Source: Paenibacillus beijingensis
Lineage (GTDB): Bacteria > Bacillota > Bacilli > Paenibacillales > Paenibacillaceae
Direction: 5' to 3'
DNA: 64,000 nucleotides
NCBI RefSeq assembly: GCF_000961095.1
Contig: NZ_CP011058.1
Coordinates: 2,218,501-2,282,500, forward strand
Below the pieces are notes generated by a model. That model ran no database searches. It was not told where the DNA came from and was given only the letters and a program-made list of their open reading frames with translations. Position numbers and translations under genes: made by a program. This document shows, piece after piece, positions 9,291-17,470 of this stretch; within the stretch, counting starts at the first letter, position 1; every line of letters begins with the position of its first letter.

Positions 9291-9323
9291 ATGGAGTCAT
9301 TACGTAACTAGGGGGATTTTTCG

Positions 9324-10028
9324 ATGGGTATTCCAGGAGGAAAGTTATCGAATCAGCGAAAATCGGCTCTAACTGCCGGCACAGCACTCATGATCATGGC
9401 GGTTGCCGCCTTTTTTTCGTATGGGTTTGTGCATGTAAGCCTTTTGGTACAAGGGGATGCAAACGCCACGTTTCAGAACATCATTTCCCAAAATCATCTT
9501 TTCAAAGCGGAAATCTTCGGCTGGATTATCATCCTGATCTGTGACATTGTGGCCGCCTGGTCGTGCTATGTATACCTGAAGCCCATAAATCAACATTTGT
9601 CTTTGCTCGGCGCATGGCTCCGTCTTGCTTATGCGGCTATTTTGGGAGCTGCAATCATGAATTTACTATTGGTGCTGCTGCTTTCAAACGGCACGGATGA
9701 TTTATCAAGTTTCACCTTCAATCAACTTGGAGAACAAGTGATGCTGCATTTGAAGGCCTTTGATTCGATTTGGTCTCTTGGCTTAATTGTCTTTGGCGGG
9801 CATCTGCTAATTCTAGGTATATTGGCTCTCAGATCAGACAACATTCCGAAATGGATCGGGAGCTTATTGTTGTTAGCCGCGATTGGCTATAGTCTCATTC
9901 ACTTCTGTAAACTTTTCTTTGAGGATTACGAGGAAATCAGAAAGATTCTTGAATATGTTTTTACCGTGCCCATGATAGCGGGCGAAACAGGCTTTGGATT
10001 ATGGCTGCTGTTCAAGGGAGGGAAGTAA
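9324..10028 (+). CDS. DUF4386-like membrane protein
   Basis: A 234-residue integral membrane protein with six hydrophobic segments, including LMIMAVAAFFSYGFVHVSLL, IIILICDIVAAWSCYVYL and LGLIVFGGHLLILGILAL. The pattern LKPINQHLSLLGAWLRLAYAAI followed by a glycine-rich helix is typical of DUF4386 proteins, whose function is unknown. The start ATG is preceded by AGGGGGA. It is one of few plus-strand genes here, convergent with the Crp/Fnr regulator 30 bp downstream. Confidence 0.78.
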   Translation: MGIPGGKLSNQRKSALTAGTALMIMAVAAFFSYGFVHVSLLVQGDANATFQNIISQNHLFKAEIFGWIIILICDIVAAWSCYVYLKPINQHLSLLGAWLRLAYAAILGAAIMNLLLVLLLSNGTDDLSSFTFNQLGEQVMLHLKAFDSIWSLGLIVFGGHLLILGILALRSDNIPKWIGSLLLLAAIGYSLIHFCKLFFEDYEEIRKILEYVFTVPMIAGETGFGLWLLFKGGK

Positions 10029-10058
10029 CTGCATAAGCCTTCATCCCAATTTATTTTC

Positions 10059-10631
10059 TTAATGAATTCTCTTCTTAATTCTACTTAATGACTCCGGGGT
10101 AATTCCGAGATAACTCGCCAATTGATGTTGAGGTACCCGGTCGAGCAGAGAGGGCCGTTTCATTAGCAGCGCTTTGACGCGTTCTTCAGGGGAAGAAGCA
10201 ATAAAAGCAGCAAATTCCTCTTGCAGCTGACTAAAGCTCTCCTCGATCATCTTGCGAGTCATCGACTCCAATTGAGTGTATTTTTTATACATGTCCTGTT
10301 CTGTATTTAGGTCGCCAACGACCATCGTACAATCTTCGACGCACATGAAGGTGTAATCGGACGACTTGTCTGGTTTGTGATGATTGAAAATGGCGATCGC
10401 TTGCTCTTCGGTGTAGAAATTCGATGTAGCCTCTCTTCCTTCTTCATCGATTGAATACTGCCTGACACATCCCTTCAAAATGAAATAACATTTTGTAGGG
10501 ACATCTCCTTGTCTGATGAGTACGGTTCCCTTGTTATATTCTACGATATGGAGCTCGTTCACGATGGCTTGTTGTTCTTCTTCGCTTAGGGATGTAAGTC
10601 TAACCATATATTTAAATAAAATGTCTTTCAT
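10059..10631 (-). CDS. Crp/Fnr-family transcriptional regulator
   Basis: A 190-residue regulator. The N-terminal cyclic-nucleotide-binding-type beta roll includes GTVLIRQGDVPTKCYFILKG. A long dimerisation helix follows, and the C-terminal helix-turn-helix is VPQHQLASYLGITPESLSRIKKRI. No Fnr-type cysteine cluster is visible, so it is not an iron-sulfur oxygen sensor. Start ATG with GGGGAAG upstream. It ends 30 bp from the convergent DUF4386 gene, whose upstream palindrome could be examined as its target, although the palindrome is not a classic Crp/Fnr site. Confidence 0.88.
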   Translation of the reverse strand: MKDILFKYMVRLTSLSEEEQQAIVNELHIVEYNKGTVLIRQGDVPTKCYFILKGCVRQYSIDEEGREATSNFYTEEQAIAIFNHHKPDKSSDYTFMCVEDCTMVVGDLNTEQDMYKKYTQLESMTRKMIEESFSQLQEEFAAFIASSPEERVKALLMKRPSLLDRVPQHQLASYLGITPESLSRIKKRIH

Positions 10632-10791
10632 TTTTACTTCCCCTCATCTCCTTCTCACTTGCTTGCTTAATATCCATTTTCAAATGTTAGGGAATCTTTG
10701 TAAAGGGCTTTTGCGGTTAATCAGAAAAAACTTGCTCTCACTTATGATACGGCTCGCCGCGCTGTCTGTAACGGCAAGTTATATGCAAGAA

Positions 10792-10810
10792 GGCTGCCTA
10801 TGCGGCAGCC
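10792..10810 (-). terminator. Probable terminator of the AAA-TIR gene
   Basis: On the minus strand GGCTGCC-GCAT-AGGCAGCC-type complementarity forms a compact GC stem 17 bp after the stop codon of the TIR reading frame. It is followed by TTCTTG rather than a full T run, so termination may be modest. The rest of the gap to the Crp/Fnr start (10632-10791) shows nothing recognisable. Confidence 0.5.
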
Positions 10811-10826
10811 CCCTAGTTACTCATTT

Positions 10827-12307
10827 TTATGACCTTTCCTCAGCAATCTTTTTGACTAATGTACTGACAATTTCATTGATTTGTGATTCGAAATCACCAG
10901 ATCTATAGAAATGAAAACCACCGATTTTTGTCGTATCATCGAAAAGACCTGTGGGGGCTGTATCAAACCAGACAGGTATCACACTAGCGTCTCCAAATCT
11001 ATCTCTAAACTGTTCCGACTCAAATCGAGTCCATACTCTTTTGGGATAGTCAGGTCCTAACAAAACTACAACAAACTGTGCTTCACTTCGATAAATTGGA
11101 CCTAGATACTCCTCAACATTTTCCGCAAGTATTCTGTGCTGTTCATTTTTATCATAAAAGACTGACACTTCTTCTTCTTCGAGCTTATTGAAAAGTGCCT
11201 CAGCAACATCTCTATCACAACCAGCAAACGAAAGCGCATAGTCGTAGCTCGATTTAAAATTAAACGACTTATATCCGACTTGTAAAACAAATTTTTTCCA
11301 CTGAATATTCCGTATATAATACACGAACTTAGGATCTTCTACGCTAATAACATGAGTATTCGGCTCATAGTGTATACATTCTGCGAAAAGTTCTGAGCGC
11401 TCACCATTTAAAAATCCCTCTAGATACCCTTTTTCCATTATAGTATTAACACTGCTTCTATGCTTAGGGAATTTTCTTACCGCCTCAATTAGATCCAGGG
11501 CCCATTCGTTACTAGTGCCAAGCCAATACAAAATGTGCAGGTAAGGGGCTCTTCCGTCCTTTCTCAACTTTGGCCCTGTCGCAAAGGCTCTTGCTGTGTC
11601 ATAAAATGCTCGTCCCAAGTCATCAAAAACTTTTTCTTTGATTACTTCAAGACTCGTTGTAACAACAGTAGTTTTTTCTTTTGCTTCAAGAATATCTCCA
11701 TGAATACAAATTTCTTTTGAGAGCATTTGCGCAATATGGAAGCTTCCTTGCGCTTCTTTTGCAATATCGTGCTTTGTATTAATATTGATATTAAGAGCAT
11801 GTTCCCCGTTTGTAATAAGCTCGAGAACCTTTTCTTCCGGGTTTGATTCAAATCTGATCGTGTCAATTCGATTATTTAAATCACAAATTTTACAAGCGAA
11901 TCTCCGGCTTTATTTATCCCAACAATTACGATCTTCGTCTCGGTTGATTCTTCATCAGCTAGAGTTTTCATGTAATCAGCAATCGCGTTCTTTGTTTCAG
12001 CATCCAAACGATGAAAATCATCTATAATGATTACGCCCTTAGGTTCTGCTGAGGGAATACAACGGATAGTCTCAACATCCTTTATTTTACGGGCTGATAA
12101 CTTGCTAATTTGCAAATCAATACCGGACTCTTCGAGCGCCTTTGTAATACTCGATGTTTTCCCAATTCCGGAAGGCCCTTCTATAACAAGTCCCTTCCCT
12201 AACGTACGTAGAGAAACAAGGAGCTTTTTATATTCGGGAGGTTTAACAAATGTAAAGGTCGGAACCCCCGAATCTTTGAATACATCTTGTAAATAAGGTA
12301 CGGGCAT
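10827..12307 (-). pseudogene. AAA ATPase-TIR domain protein, split by a -1 frameshift
   Basis: Two frames together encode one protein of about 493 residues. The 5' frame (12307-11876, 143 residues) starts MPVPYLQDVF and carries Walker A GPSGIGKT (residues 44-51) and Walker B GVIIIDDFHR (91-100). It runs into a TAA just after VKFVI. The -1 frame continues uninterrupted from that point with DLNNRIDTIRFESNP and ends at 10827. The last 140 residues form a TIR domain beginning SYDYALSFAGCDRDVAEAL, with the candidate NADase Glu in VWTRFESEQF near composite residue 430. AAA-TIR and STAND-TIR proteins are commonly anti-phage NAD-depleting effectors; that role is inferred. The region is visibly more AT-rich than its flanks, suggesting acquisition. 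It may be a decayed gene, a sequencing error in a short T run, or programmed frameshifting at A-AAA-TTT. Confidence 0.75.
11884..11891 (-). other. Frameshift point in the AAA-TIR gene
   Basis: On the minus strand the bases AAAATTTG lie 6 nt before the 5'-frame stop codon. The zero frame reads GTA-AAA-TTT-GTG-ATT-TAA. Moving back one base at or before this tract gives uninterrupted coding to the TIR C-terminus. The tract allows tRNA-Lys to re-pair perfectly after a -1 slip (A-AAA), but TTT to ATT does not re-pair at the first position, so it is not a canonical X-XXY-YYZ site. Confidence 0.6.
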
Positions 12308-12387
12308 CTTTTCATTCCACTATAAGTCAGTTTCCTAGCAGTATACCACATTTCCCCAAGATTCTACATCAAGTGGAAAACTTGCCC

Positions 12388-12867
12388 CTACTTGTGGTAG
12401 GGTTCCCCCCGATTAATCTTCACCGCGCGGTACACCTGCTCCATCAGCACCAGCCGCATCAGCTGGTGCGGCAGCGTCATGCGCCCGAAGCACAGCTTCG
12501 CCTGGGCGCGGCGCAGCACGGCGGGAGCAAGGCCCGTGCTCCCGCCAATGACAAAAGCCACGTGGCTGTGCCCATACGTGGCTAAATGGTCGAGCTTGGC
12601 CGCGAGTTCCTCGCTGGACCAGAGCTCGCCGTCAAGCGCCAGCGCGATCACATACGCGTCCGGCTTAATTTGCGCCAGCAGGCGCTCGCCCTCGCGGTCG
12701 CGCACCTGCGCTTCCTCCGCCGGACTCATCGTCTCCGGCGCCTTCTCATCGGGCACTTCCGTGAGCTGAAGCTTCACGTAAGGCCCGAGACGCTTGGCAT
12801 ACTCCGCGATGCCCTGCAGCAAATATTTTTCCTTCAGCTTTCCGACGGCCGCAATCTGAATCTGCAT
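12388..12867 (-). CDS. rlmH: 23S rRNA (pseudouridine1915-N3)-methyltransferase RlmH
   Basis: A 159-residue SPOUT-class methyltransferase, the usual length for RlmH. It starts MQIQIAAVGKLKEKYL, contains EEAQVRDREGERLLAQIKPDAYVIALALDG, and has the SAM-binding trefoil-knot motif FVIGGSTGLAPAVL and the C-terminal signature LPHQLMRLVLMEQVYRAVKINRGEPYHK. It methylates N3 of pseudouridine 1915 in helix 69 of 23S rRNA. ATG start with GGGAGCGGG upstream. The small CxxH/CxxC gene lies 15 bp upstream on the same strand and is probably co-transcribed. Confidence 0.97.
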   Translation of the reverse strand: MQIQIAAVGKLKEKYLLQGIAEYAKRLGPYVKLQLTEVPDEKAPETMSPAEEAQVRDREGERLLAQIKPDAYVIALALDGELWSSEELAAKLDHLATYGHSHVAFVIGGSTGLAPAVLRRAQAKLCFGRMTLPHQLMRLVLMEQVYRAVKINRGEPYHK

Positions 12868-12882
12868 CGTTCCCGCTCCCGC

Positions 12883-13050
12883 CTACACGATCAGCAGGAC
12901 GGCCGGCTGCTCGCACATGTCGCATTTGACCGGCGGGTCCCAATTGGCGAAATGGGTCGTGCTCAAGTCGACCATATCCGGCGCATCCTCGTTCTCGTCC
13001 ACAAATTTATCAATCGCAAGCTCCGCATGCTCTTTACATACACAATACAT
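12883..13050 (-). CDS. CxxH/CxxC small zinc-ribbon-like protein (BA_5709 family)
   Basis: A 55-residue protein starting MYCVCKEHAELAIDKF. It contains CVCKEH near the N-terminus and CDMCEQ near the C-terminus, the paired ligand motifs that name this small family. It ends PAVLLIV. Members are found next to rlmH in Bacillus and relatives, as here (15 bp gap). The pattern implies one bound zinc; function is unknown. It is read on the minus strand from the ATG at 13048-13050 to the TAG at 12883. Confidence 0.82.
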   Translation of the reverse strand: MYCVCKEHAELAIDKFVDENEDAPDMVDLSTTHFANWDPPVKCDMCEQPAVLLIV

Positions 13051-13088
13051 GATTTAATAACTCCCTTGTCTTCGATAAAATTCGATCA

Positions 13089-13143
13089 TTCTCTCTATGT
13101 TTTCCGTTCTCTCTATGCTTTTCGTTCTTTATATGCTTTCTCG
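13089..13143. repeat. 18-bp direct tandem repeat, three copies
   Basis: Three adjacent near-identical units, TTCTCTCTATGTTTTCCG, TTCTCTCTATGCTTTTCG and TTCTTTATATGCTTTCTCG, lie directly upstream of the CxxH/CxxC-rlmH unit. The rest of the 398-bp gap to htrA (13144-13448) has no gene or clear terminator that I can see. Possible roles include repeated binding sites or replication-slippage products. Confidence 0.7.
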
Positions 13144-13448
13144 TTCTCGCTGCACGAATCATCCGTCAAACATACCTTCTCTATCATACAGCTTCACCCG
13201 AACAATCGCCACTTAATCCGCCCCATCCAAAAAATGCCCGCCAAAACCGCTTCCGCGGACTCGACAAGCATTTCCCGTATTACATCCAAGTACAACAGTA
13301 CAGATAATATCGTGTTAATTCGTACACCTTCTGACAAGACCGAACAATGAACTTGCAACTGGATCCTTGTGAAAAAGCACCTTAAGTTTCAAGACGGGCA
13401 CGGACCTTTCTAGTGTTACCGAACCCGACCCGCACACTTCCCCGACTT

Positions 13449-15050
13449 CTACTGATCCTCGTCTCCCTTTTCATCGAGCGTAATCGTTGCGGTATGCTTT
13501 TGGCCGTCGCGGTAAAAGGTGACCACAACTTTGTCGCCGATTTTTTTGCTGTCGTATAAATATTTGCGCAGAGCCATCGTGCTGCCGATGTCTTGTTTAT
13601 CGAGCTTCACGATGACGTCGTTGAACTCAAGTCCCGCTTCTTTAGCCGGACCGACCGCCTCCAGCACGATGACGCCTTCTTTCACTTTAGCCGGCAGGTT
13701 CAATCCGCCCGGGCCGGAGCTGTCTGATTCGGAGCTATTCGGGTCGGTGCCGTCCGGGCTGCCGTTTTCAGTTTCTGTATCAGCTCCCGGTCCGCCCTTA
13801 TCGCCTGAGCCCCCGTCTTTATCCGTTCCGCCTGAACCCGATCCTTCGCCTTCCTCATCCGGGCCCGTACCGTCCGTGCCGCCCTGGATGCCAAAGCTCA
13901 TCTGCGCGTAATACTGCGCCAAATCCAATGTGTAGACGCCCAAGTAGGGACGCGGCACTTTGCCGTACTCGATCAAATCTTCGATGACCGGCATCACATT
14001 GTTGATCGGCAGCGCAAAACCTAGGCCTTCCACACCCAAATCCGATACTTTCATGCTGTTAATGCCGATGACGTTGCCGTGCAGATCGATGAGCGGGCCG
14101 CCGCTGTTGCCCTCGTTGATGGAAGCGTCCGTCTGGATCACTTCCTGCTCCCAGTCGAAGTTGCCGTCCTGATTGAGCGATACCGGAATGATCTGCTGCG
14201 TCTTGCTGACGACGCCCATCGTGAGCGATTCGCCCAGACCGAGCGGGTTGCCGATCGCCATGACCATCTCGCCCGATTGCAGCTTGCTGGAATCGCCGAT
14301 TTTCGCCACCGTGTCGATTCCTTTGTCGTCGATGGCAAGCACCGCGAGGTCGGTAACCGGGTCTACGCCGACGATGGTCGCAGGCCGCTCCTCCCCATCT
14401 TGCAGCACCGCCTTCACGGCCACGGCGTCCGCCACGACATGATTGTTCGTGATGATGTAGGCTTTACCGTCTTTTTTGCTGAAAATAACACCCGAACCGA
14501 CGCTCGCCTCCTCCAGCGTGCCCGCCTCTCCGTCACCGGAACCGCTCCCCGCCGATCCTTCCGGTTGATCCGATCCACCGGCACCGGCATCGCCTTCGCC
14601 GCCAGAGCCAGAGCCAGAGCCAGAGCCATTGTCCGGCGCTTGATCCAAGCCGTTCCCGTTCTGCTGCCGGCCATTGCCGCCGCGGGCATCTCCGCTTGCG
14701 CCATCTTCCGGTTCGGGGCCATCGAACATGCCGTCCCCAACCATCAACTGCTCATTAATGATGCTCACGACGGCCGGCCGCACCTTGGCCGATGCCGTTA
14801 CCGTCTGCTGCAGCGGGTCGGCCGTCTGCAATTTTGCGTCCGCTTCACGGGCTGAGCCGCCCCGGTCCACGCCAAAAATAAGCGCGAACAGCAGCACCGC
14901 GACCGCGGCCCCGCTAATTGACGATATCGCCATAAGGCGAACAAGTCCCCACTCTTTGCTCCGCCTCGGAAAACGATTCTGCTCCCTATGGTTAACGCGC
15001 GCGCGCCGGGAAACTTTAGTGGAATAAAAATCGTCGTCGAATAATCCCAT
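13449..15050 (-). CDS. htrA: HtrA/DegP-family membrane-anchored serine protease
   Basis: A 533-residue quality-control protease. A cytoplasmic N-terminal tail precedes one membrane anchor (LVRLMAISSISGAAVAVLLF, about residues 38-60), so the catalytic part faces outside. Trypsin-like triad: His in YIITNNHVVADA, Asp in DPVTDLAVLAID, Ser in INEGNSGGPL. A C-terminal PDZ domain starts near KEGVIVLEAVGPAKEAGL. Two long Gly/Ser/Asp-rich linkers, one between anchor and protease and one before PDZ, make it longer than typical Bacillus HtrA-like proteins of about 400-450 residues. In Bacillus the orthologue (yyxA) follows walJ, the same neighbourhood as here. ATG with GGAGGAG upstream. Confidence 0.93.
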   Translation of the reverse strand: MGLFDDDFYSTKVSRRARVNHREQNRFPRRSKEWGLVRLMAISSISGAAVAVLLFALIFGVDRGGSAREADAKLQTADPLQQTVTASAKVRPAVVSIINEQLMVGDGMFDGPEPEDGASGDARGGNGRQQNGNGLDQAPDNGSGSGSGSGGEGDAGAGGSDQPEGSAGSGSGDGEAGTLEEASVGSGVIFSKKDGKAYIITNNHVVADAVAVKAVLQDGEERPATIVGVDPVTDLAVLAIDDKGIDTVAKIGDSSKLQSGEMVMAIGNPLGLGESLTMGVVSKTQQIIPVSLNQDGNFDWEQEVIQTDASINEGNSGGPLIDLHGNVIGINSMKVSDLGVEGLGFALPINNVMPVIEDLIEYGKVPRPYLGVYTLDLAQYYAQMSFGIQGGTDGTGPDEEGEGSGSGGTDKDGGSGDKGGPGADTETENGSPDGTDPNSSESDSSGPGGLNLPAKVKEGVIVLEAVGPAKEAGLEFNDVIVKLDKQDIGSTMALRKYLYDSKKIGDKVVVTFYRDGQKHTATITLDEKGDEDQ

Positions 15051-15344
15051 GAATACCGCTCCTCCCGATGCCGGGTCCTCAAGTCTGTCGTGAAAGCCGG
15101 TTGCCGGCCCTCATCTGTCAGCAGCGCAATTAAAGCTCTAGTATGTATTACCCGCGGAAGAAGCCCGTTTACCCGCACCACAAGCATACGAGCCGCAGCC
15201 CCTTTTCCGCTACAGGAATCTTTTTACTCTATCAGGAATGATATCGGAAGTTTTGATTACAATAGTAATAGAGACATGGTCCGCCCGGTTATCCCGCTGC
15301 ATCAAGACGCCCGCCCAAACCATATGTTAAAAAGGAGAATCCCG

Positions 15345-15635
15345 ATGAAAAAGAAAGCCAGCACGCATTCGGCCCCGCCCGCATGGGAGCAAGTGTCGCT
15401 TATCGCCAAATTCGCCGATCTGCAGGAGCAGCAATACCGCACCCTGCTGACGCTCAGCGCCATGCTGGAGCTGCTCGTCGACAAGGGACTGCTCACCCGC
15501 GCCGAAATCGAGAGCAAAGCGGACGCGCTCAAAGCGGCGGACAGCGGAATGCTCGCGCTTATTTCCGCTTTATCTCATCCCATGGCGTCGGACGGTCATG
15601 ATGGGTCTCTCGCAATGGATACTCGGCTTGTTTGA
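15345..15635 (+). CDS. Small hypothetical protein overlapping walJ 3' end
   Basis: A 96-residue protein starting MKKKASTHSAPPAWEQVSLI, with a helical core EQQYRTLLTLSAMLELLVDKGLLTRAEIESKADAL. An AAAGGAG RBS lies about 7 nt before the ATG and the codon use looks coding. It is convergent with walJ and its last 77 bp overlap the walJ coding sequence, unusual for a chromosomal gene pair. I do not recognise a family; the segment LVDKGLLTRAEIE resembles short helical linkers found in many proteins. The gap 15051-15344 contains divergent upstream regions for this gene and htrA. Confidence 0.62.
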   Translation: MKKKASTHSAPPAWEQVSLIAKFADLQEQQYRTLLTLSAMLELLVDKGLLTRAEIESKADALKAADSGMLALISALSHPMASDGHDGSLAMDTRLV

Positions 15636-16365
15636 AAAAGTACCCTTTGTTTTCCAGTACGCTATTCACGGTCAGCTTCGCCAGATCCATCTGGTTATGA
15701 TCGAGACTGAGGTGCGCCAAGTACACTCGCTTCGTCCGGTCGGTCATCAGATCGCACAGCGCTTCGCCGGCGGCTTCGTTGGACAAGTGGCCGACGTCGC
15801 TTAAGATGCGCCGCTTAATGTTCCACGGGTAACGCCCCATGCGCAGCATGTCCGGATCGTGGTTCGACTCCAGCACCAGTACATCGGAATCGATAATTTG
15901 CCGCATCACTTTGTCGCTCACGTAACCGAGATCGGTTGCGAGACTCAGCTTATAGCCGTCCTCATAGAAACAGTAGCCGACCGGCTCCGCAGCGTCGTGC
16001 GAAATGGCGTACGACTGCACCGTCATGCTGCCGAACGAGAACGACTCGCCCGTCCCGACCTTGACCCGCTTCTCCTCGGCAATGGCGCCGACATGCCGCT
16101 CCATCGCCGCCCACGTCGCTTCGTTGGCGTATACGGGAACATCGTATTTGCGGGCGAACGCGCCCAGCCCTTTTATATGATCGGAGTGCTCATGCGTAAC
16201 GAGCAGCGCGTCCACCTCGTGGCCCGCGACGCCGCGCTCCCGCATCAGCTCCTCCAGTTTTTTCGCGCTTAATCCGGCATCGACAAGCACCGTCGTTTCC
16301 TTGTTCTGCACAATGGTCGCGTTGCCCGTAGAGCCGCTTGCCAGCACCGTAAACCGAAATTCCAT
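15559..16365 (-). CDS. walJ: MBL-fold metallohydrolase WalJ (YycJ)
   Basis: A 268-residue metallo-beta-lactamase-fold enzyme. The first metal motif THEHSDHIKG gives HxHxDH, further ligands lie in ISHDAAEPVG, and a conserved Asp-containing stretch is in YKLSLATDLGYVSD. It also has the family phrase VLVLESNHDPDMLRMGRYPW. WalJ is the last gene of the walRKHIJ cluster; in Gram-positives it is implicated in coordinating DNA replication or repair with cell-wall control and probably acts on nucleic acid. Here it follows walI by about 80 bp. Its 3' end is overlapped by a convergent small gene. Confidence 0.94.
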   Translation of the reverse strand: MEFRFTVLASGSTGNATIVQNKETTVLVDAGLSAKKLEELMRERGVAGHEVDALLVTHEHSDHIKGLGAFARKYDVPVYANEATWAAMERHVGAIAEEKRVKVGTGESFSFGSMTVQSYAISHDAAEPVGYCFYEDGYKLSLATDLGYVSDKVMRQIIDSDVLVLESNHDPDMLRMGRYPWNIKRRILSDVGHLSNEAAGEALCDLMTDRTKRVYLAHLSLDHNQMDLAKLTVNSVLENKGYFFKQAEYPLRETHHDRPTPWDEIKRK

Positions 16366-16445
16366 CCTTAAGCCCAGCCTTTCTCCCGCTCCCCAGCGTG
16401 TTTCCCAGTATTACATCTTTGCATCGAAAATGACAACATAAAACG

Positions 16446-17204
16446 TCACGTCGGATTATTCGACTCGTTTTGCGTCTCGTCGTCCGTCACCACATCGCCG
16501 CTGATCGCCTGCACATAGAAGACTTTCCCGTCTTCAAGCATGACCCGCCACGATGGAGCCGCAACCTGCGTCTCCGAATCGAATGGCTGGCCATGGTAGC
16601 CAAGCCGGATCTCCTTGACGACGGAGCCTTCCGGCAAGTAGCTTTCAATGAGGCTGCTGACCGCCTTTGAAGCCGGCAGCACGGTCTGCTTCTTGGCCTG
16701 CTCCGAAGGGACGAGCTCGATCTGGTCTTGACTGTACGCGACGATTTTTTGATTGCTGTTGTAGTACAGCTCCAGACTGACATCGAACAACGGGCGCGAA
16801 TCGACCATCCGGTACAGCACGAATACGCCGTTGCTGCGGTTGGCCGAAGGATCGAACGCATATTGGTCCAGGTCCTGTATGACGCTGCCAAGCGCTTTAT
16901 CGAGCTCATCCCGCGAAAAAATCACCTTGCTGTCAACCGGCGTCTCCAGCTTCACTTGAAGCTTTTCTTGAGGCGGCAGCAGCAGATACGTCAGATCGCG
17001 AAGCTGCGGCGTTTCCGTCGGAATGCCCTCCGTAAGCTCGATGTTCTTTTGCTGCATGGCGGCCAGCGTTTCGGGCTTCAGCTCGGTCAGATCGATATTG
17101 GCGTTGAGCCGCTCCTGAATGTCCGACCACAGCTGATAGCCGAGCAGTACGTTCAGCAGCAGAAACGCAATAATAAGCACGCTCTTCGCCCGTCCCCAAT
17201 CCAT
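16446..17204 (-). CDS. walI: Two-component system regulatory protein WalI (YycI)
   Basis: A 252-residue single-pass protein. The N-terminal anchor MDWGRAKSVLIIAFLLLNVLLGY is followed by an extracytoplasmic YycI domain with paired beta repeats, ending SWRVMLEDGKVFYVQAISGDVV. With WalH it forms a membrane complex that restrains the WalK sensor kinase. Its start is separated from walH by 266 bp, an unusually large gap in this operon, which holds a hairpin-palindrome repeat about 20 bp before the ATG. RBS GGGAGTAAGG. Confidence 0.92.
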   Translation of the reverse strand: MDWGRAKSVLIIAFLLLNVLLGYQLWSDIQERLNANIDLTELKPETLAAMQQKNIELTEGIPTETPQLRDLTYLLLPPQEKLQVKLETPVDSKVIFSRDELDKALGSVIQDLDQYAFDPSANRSNGVFVLYRMVDSRPLFDVSLELYYNSNQKIVAYSQDQIELVPSEQAKKQTVLPASKAVSSLIESYLPEGSVVKEIRLGYHGQPFDSETQVAAPSWRVMLEDGKVFYVQAISGDVVTDDETQNESNNPT

Positions 17205-17225
17205 CTGACCTTACTCCCTTCTTCA

Positions 17226-17266
17226 GTTTTTGCGTGCGCAAAAACAGTTCGTAAGCCTAAGCTTAG
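17226..17266 (-). repeat. Hairpin-plus-palindrome dispersed repeat upstream of walI
   Basis: On the plus strand a perfect inverted repeat GTTTTTGCG-TG-CGCAAAAAC (17226-17245) is followed by AGTTCGTAAGC and the palindrome CTAAGCTTAG (17257-17266). The layout matches the third unit of the tandem array at 44389-44512 (TTTTTTGCCGCAGGCAAA, then CTTCGTAAGC, then a palindrome-like end). A degraded second copy may lie at 17333-17365 (GTTTTCGTACGCAAAAGC). Transcribed leftward, the hairpin sits immediately before the walI ribosome binding site. Confidence 0.6.
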
Positions 17267-17470
17267 CCGATTTACCGATCCGCTTGCCTGTTGTTTCATT
17301 CGCCGCAGCAGCCAAACGCGTTGAATCCGGTTGTTTTCGTACGCAAAAGCAGCAGACGAACAGTGTTTCATCGTCCTTGACGAGCCGCCTGTACGCTTTT
17401 CCTCATCCCTGCGTCCCGGCCGAGCTCCAGCCGGCACCGCTGGCGGGCGCCTCACCCGTACCGCGCCGCT

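Noticed and set aside
11884..11891. Canonical programmed -1 slippery heptamer in the AAA-TIR gene
   Set aside because: AAAATTTG in this phase does not fit X-XXY-YYZ; only one of the two tRNAs could re-pair, so classical programmed frameshifting is not supported.
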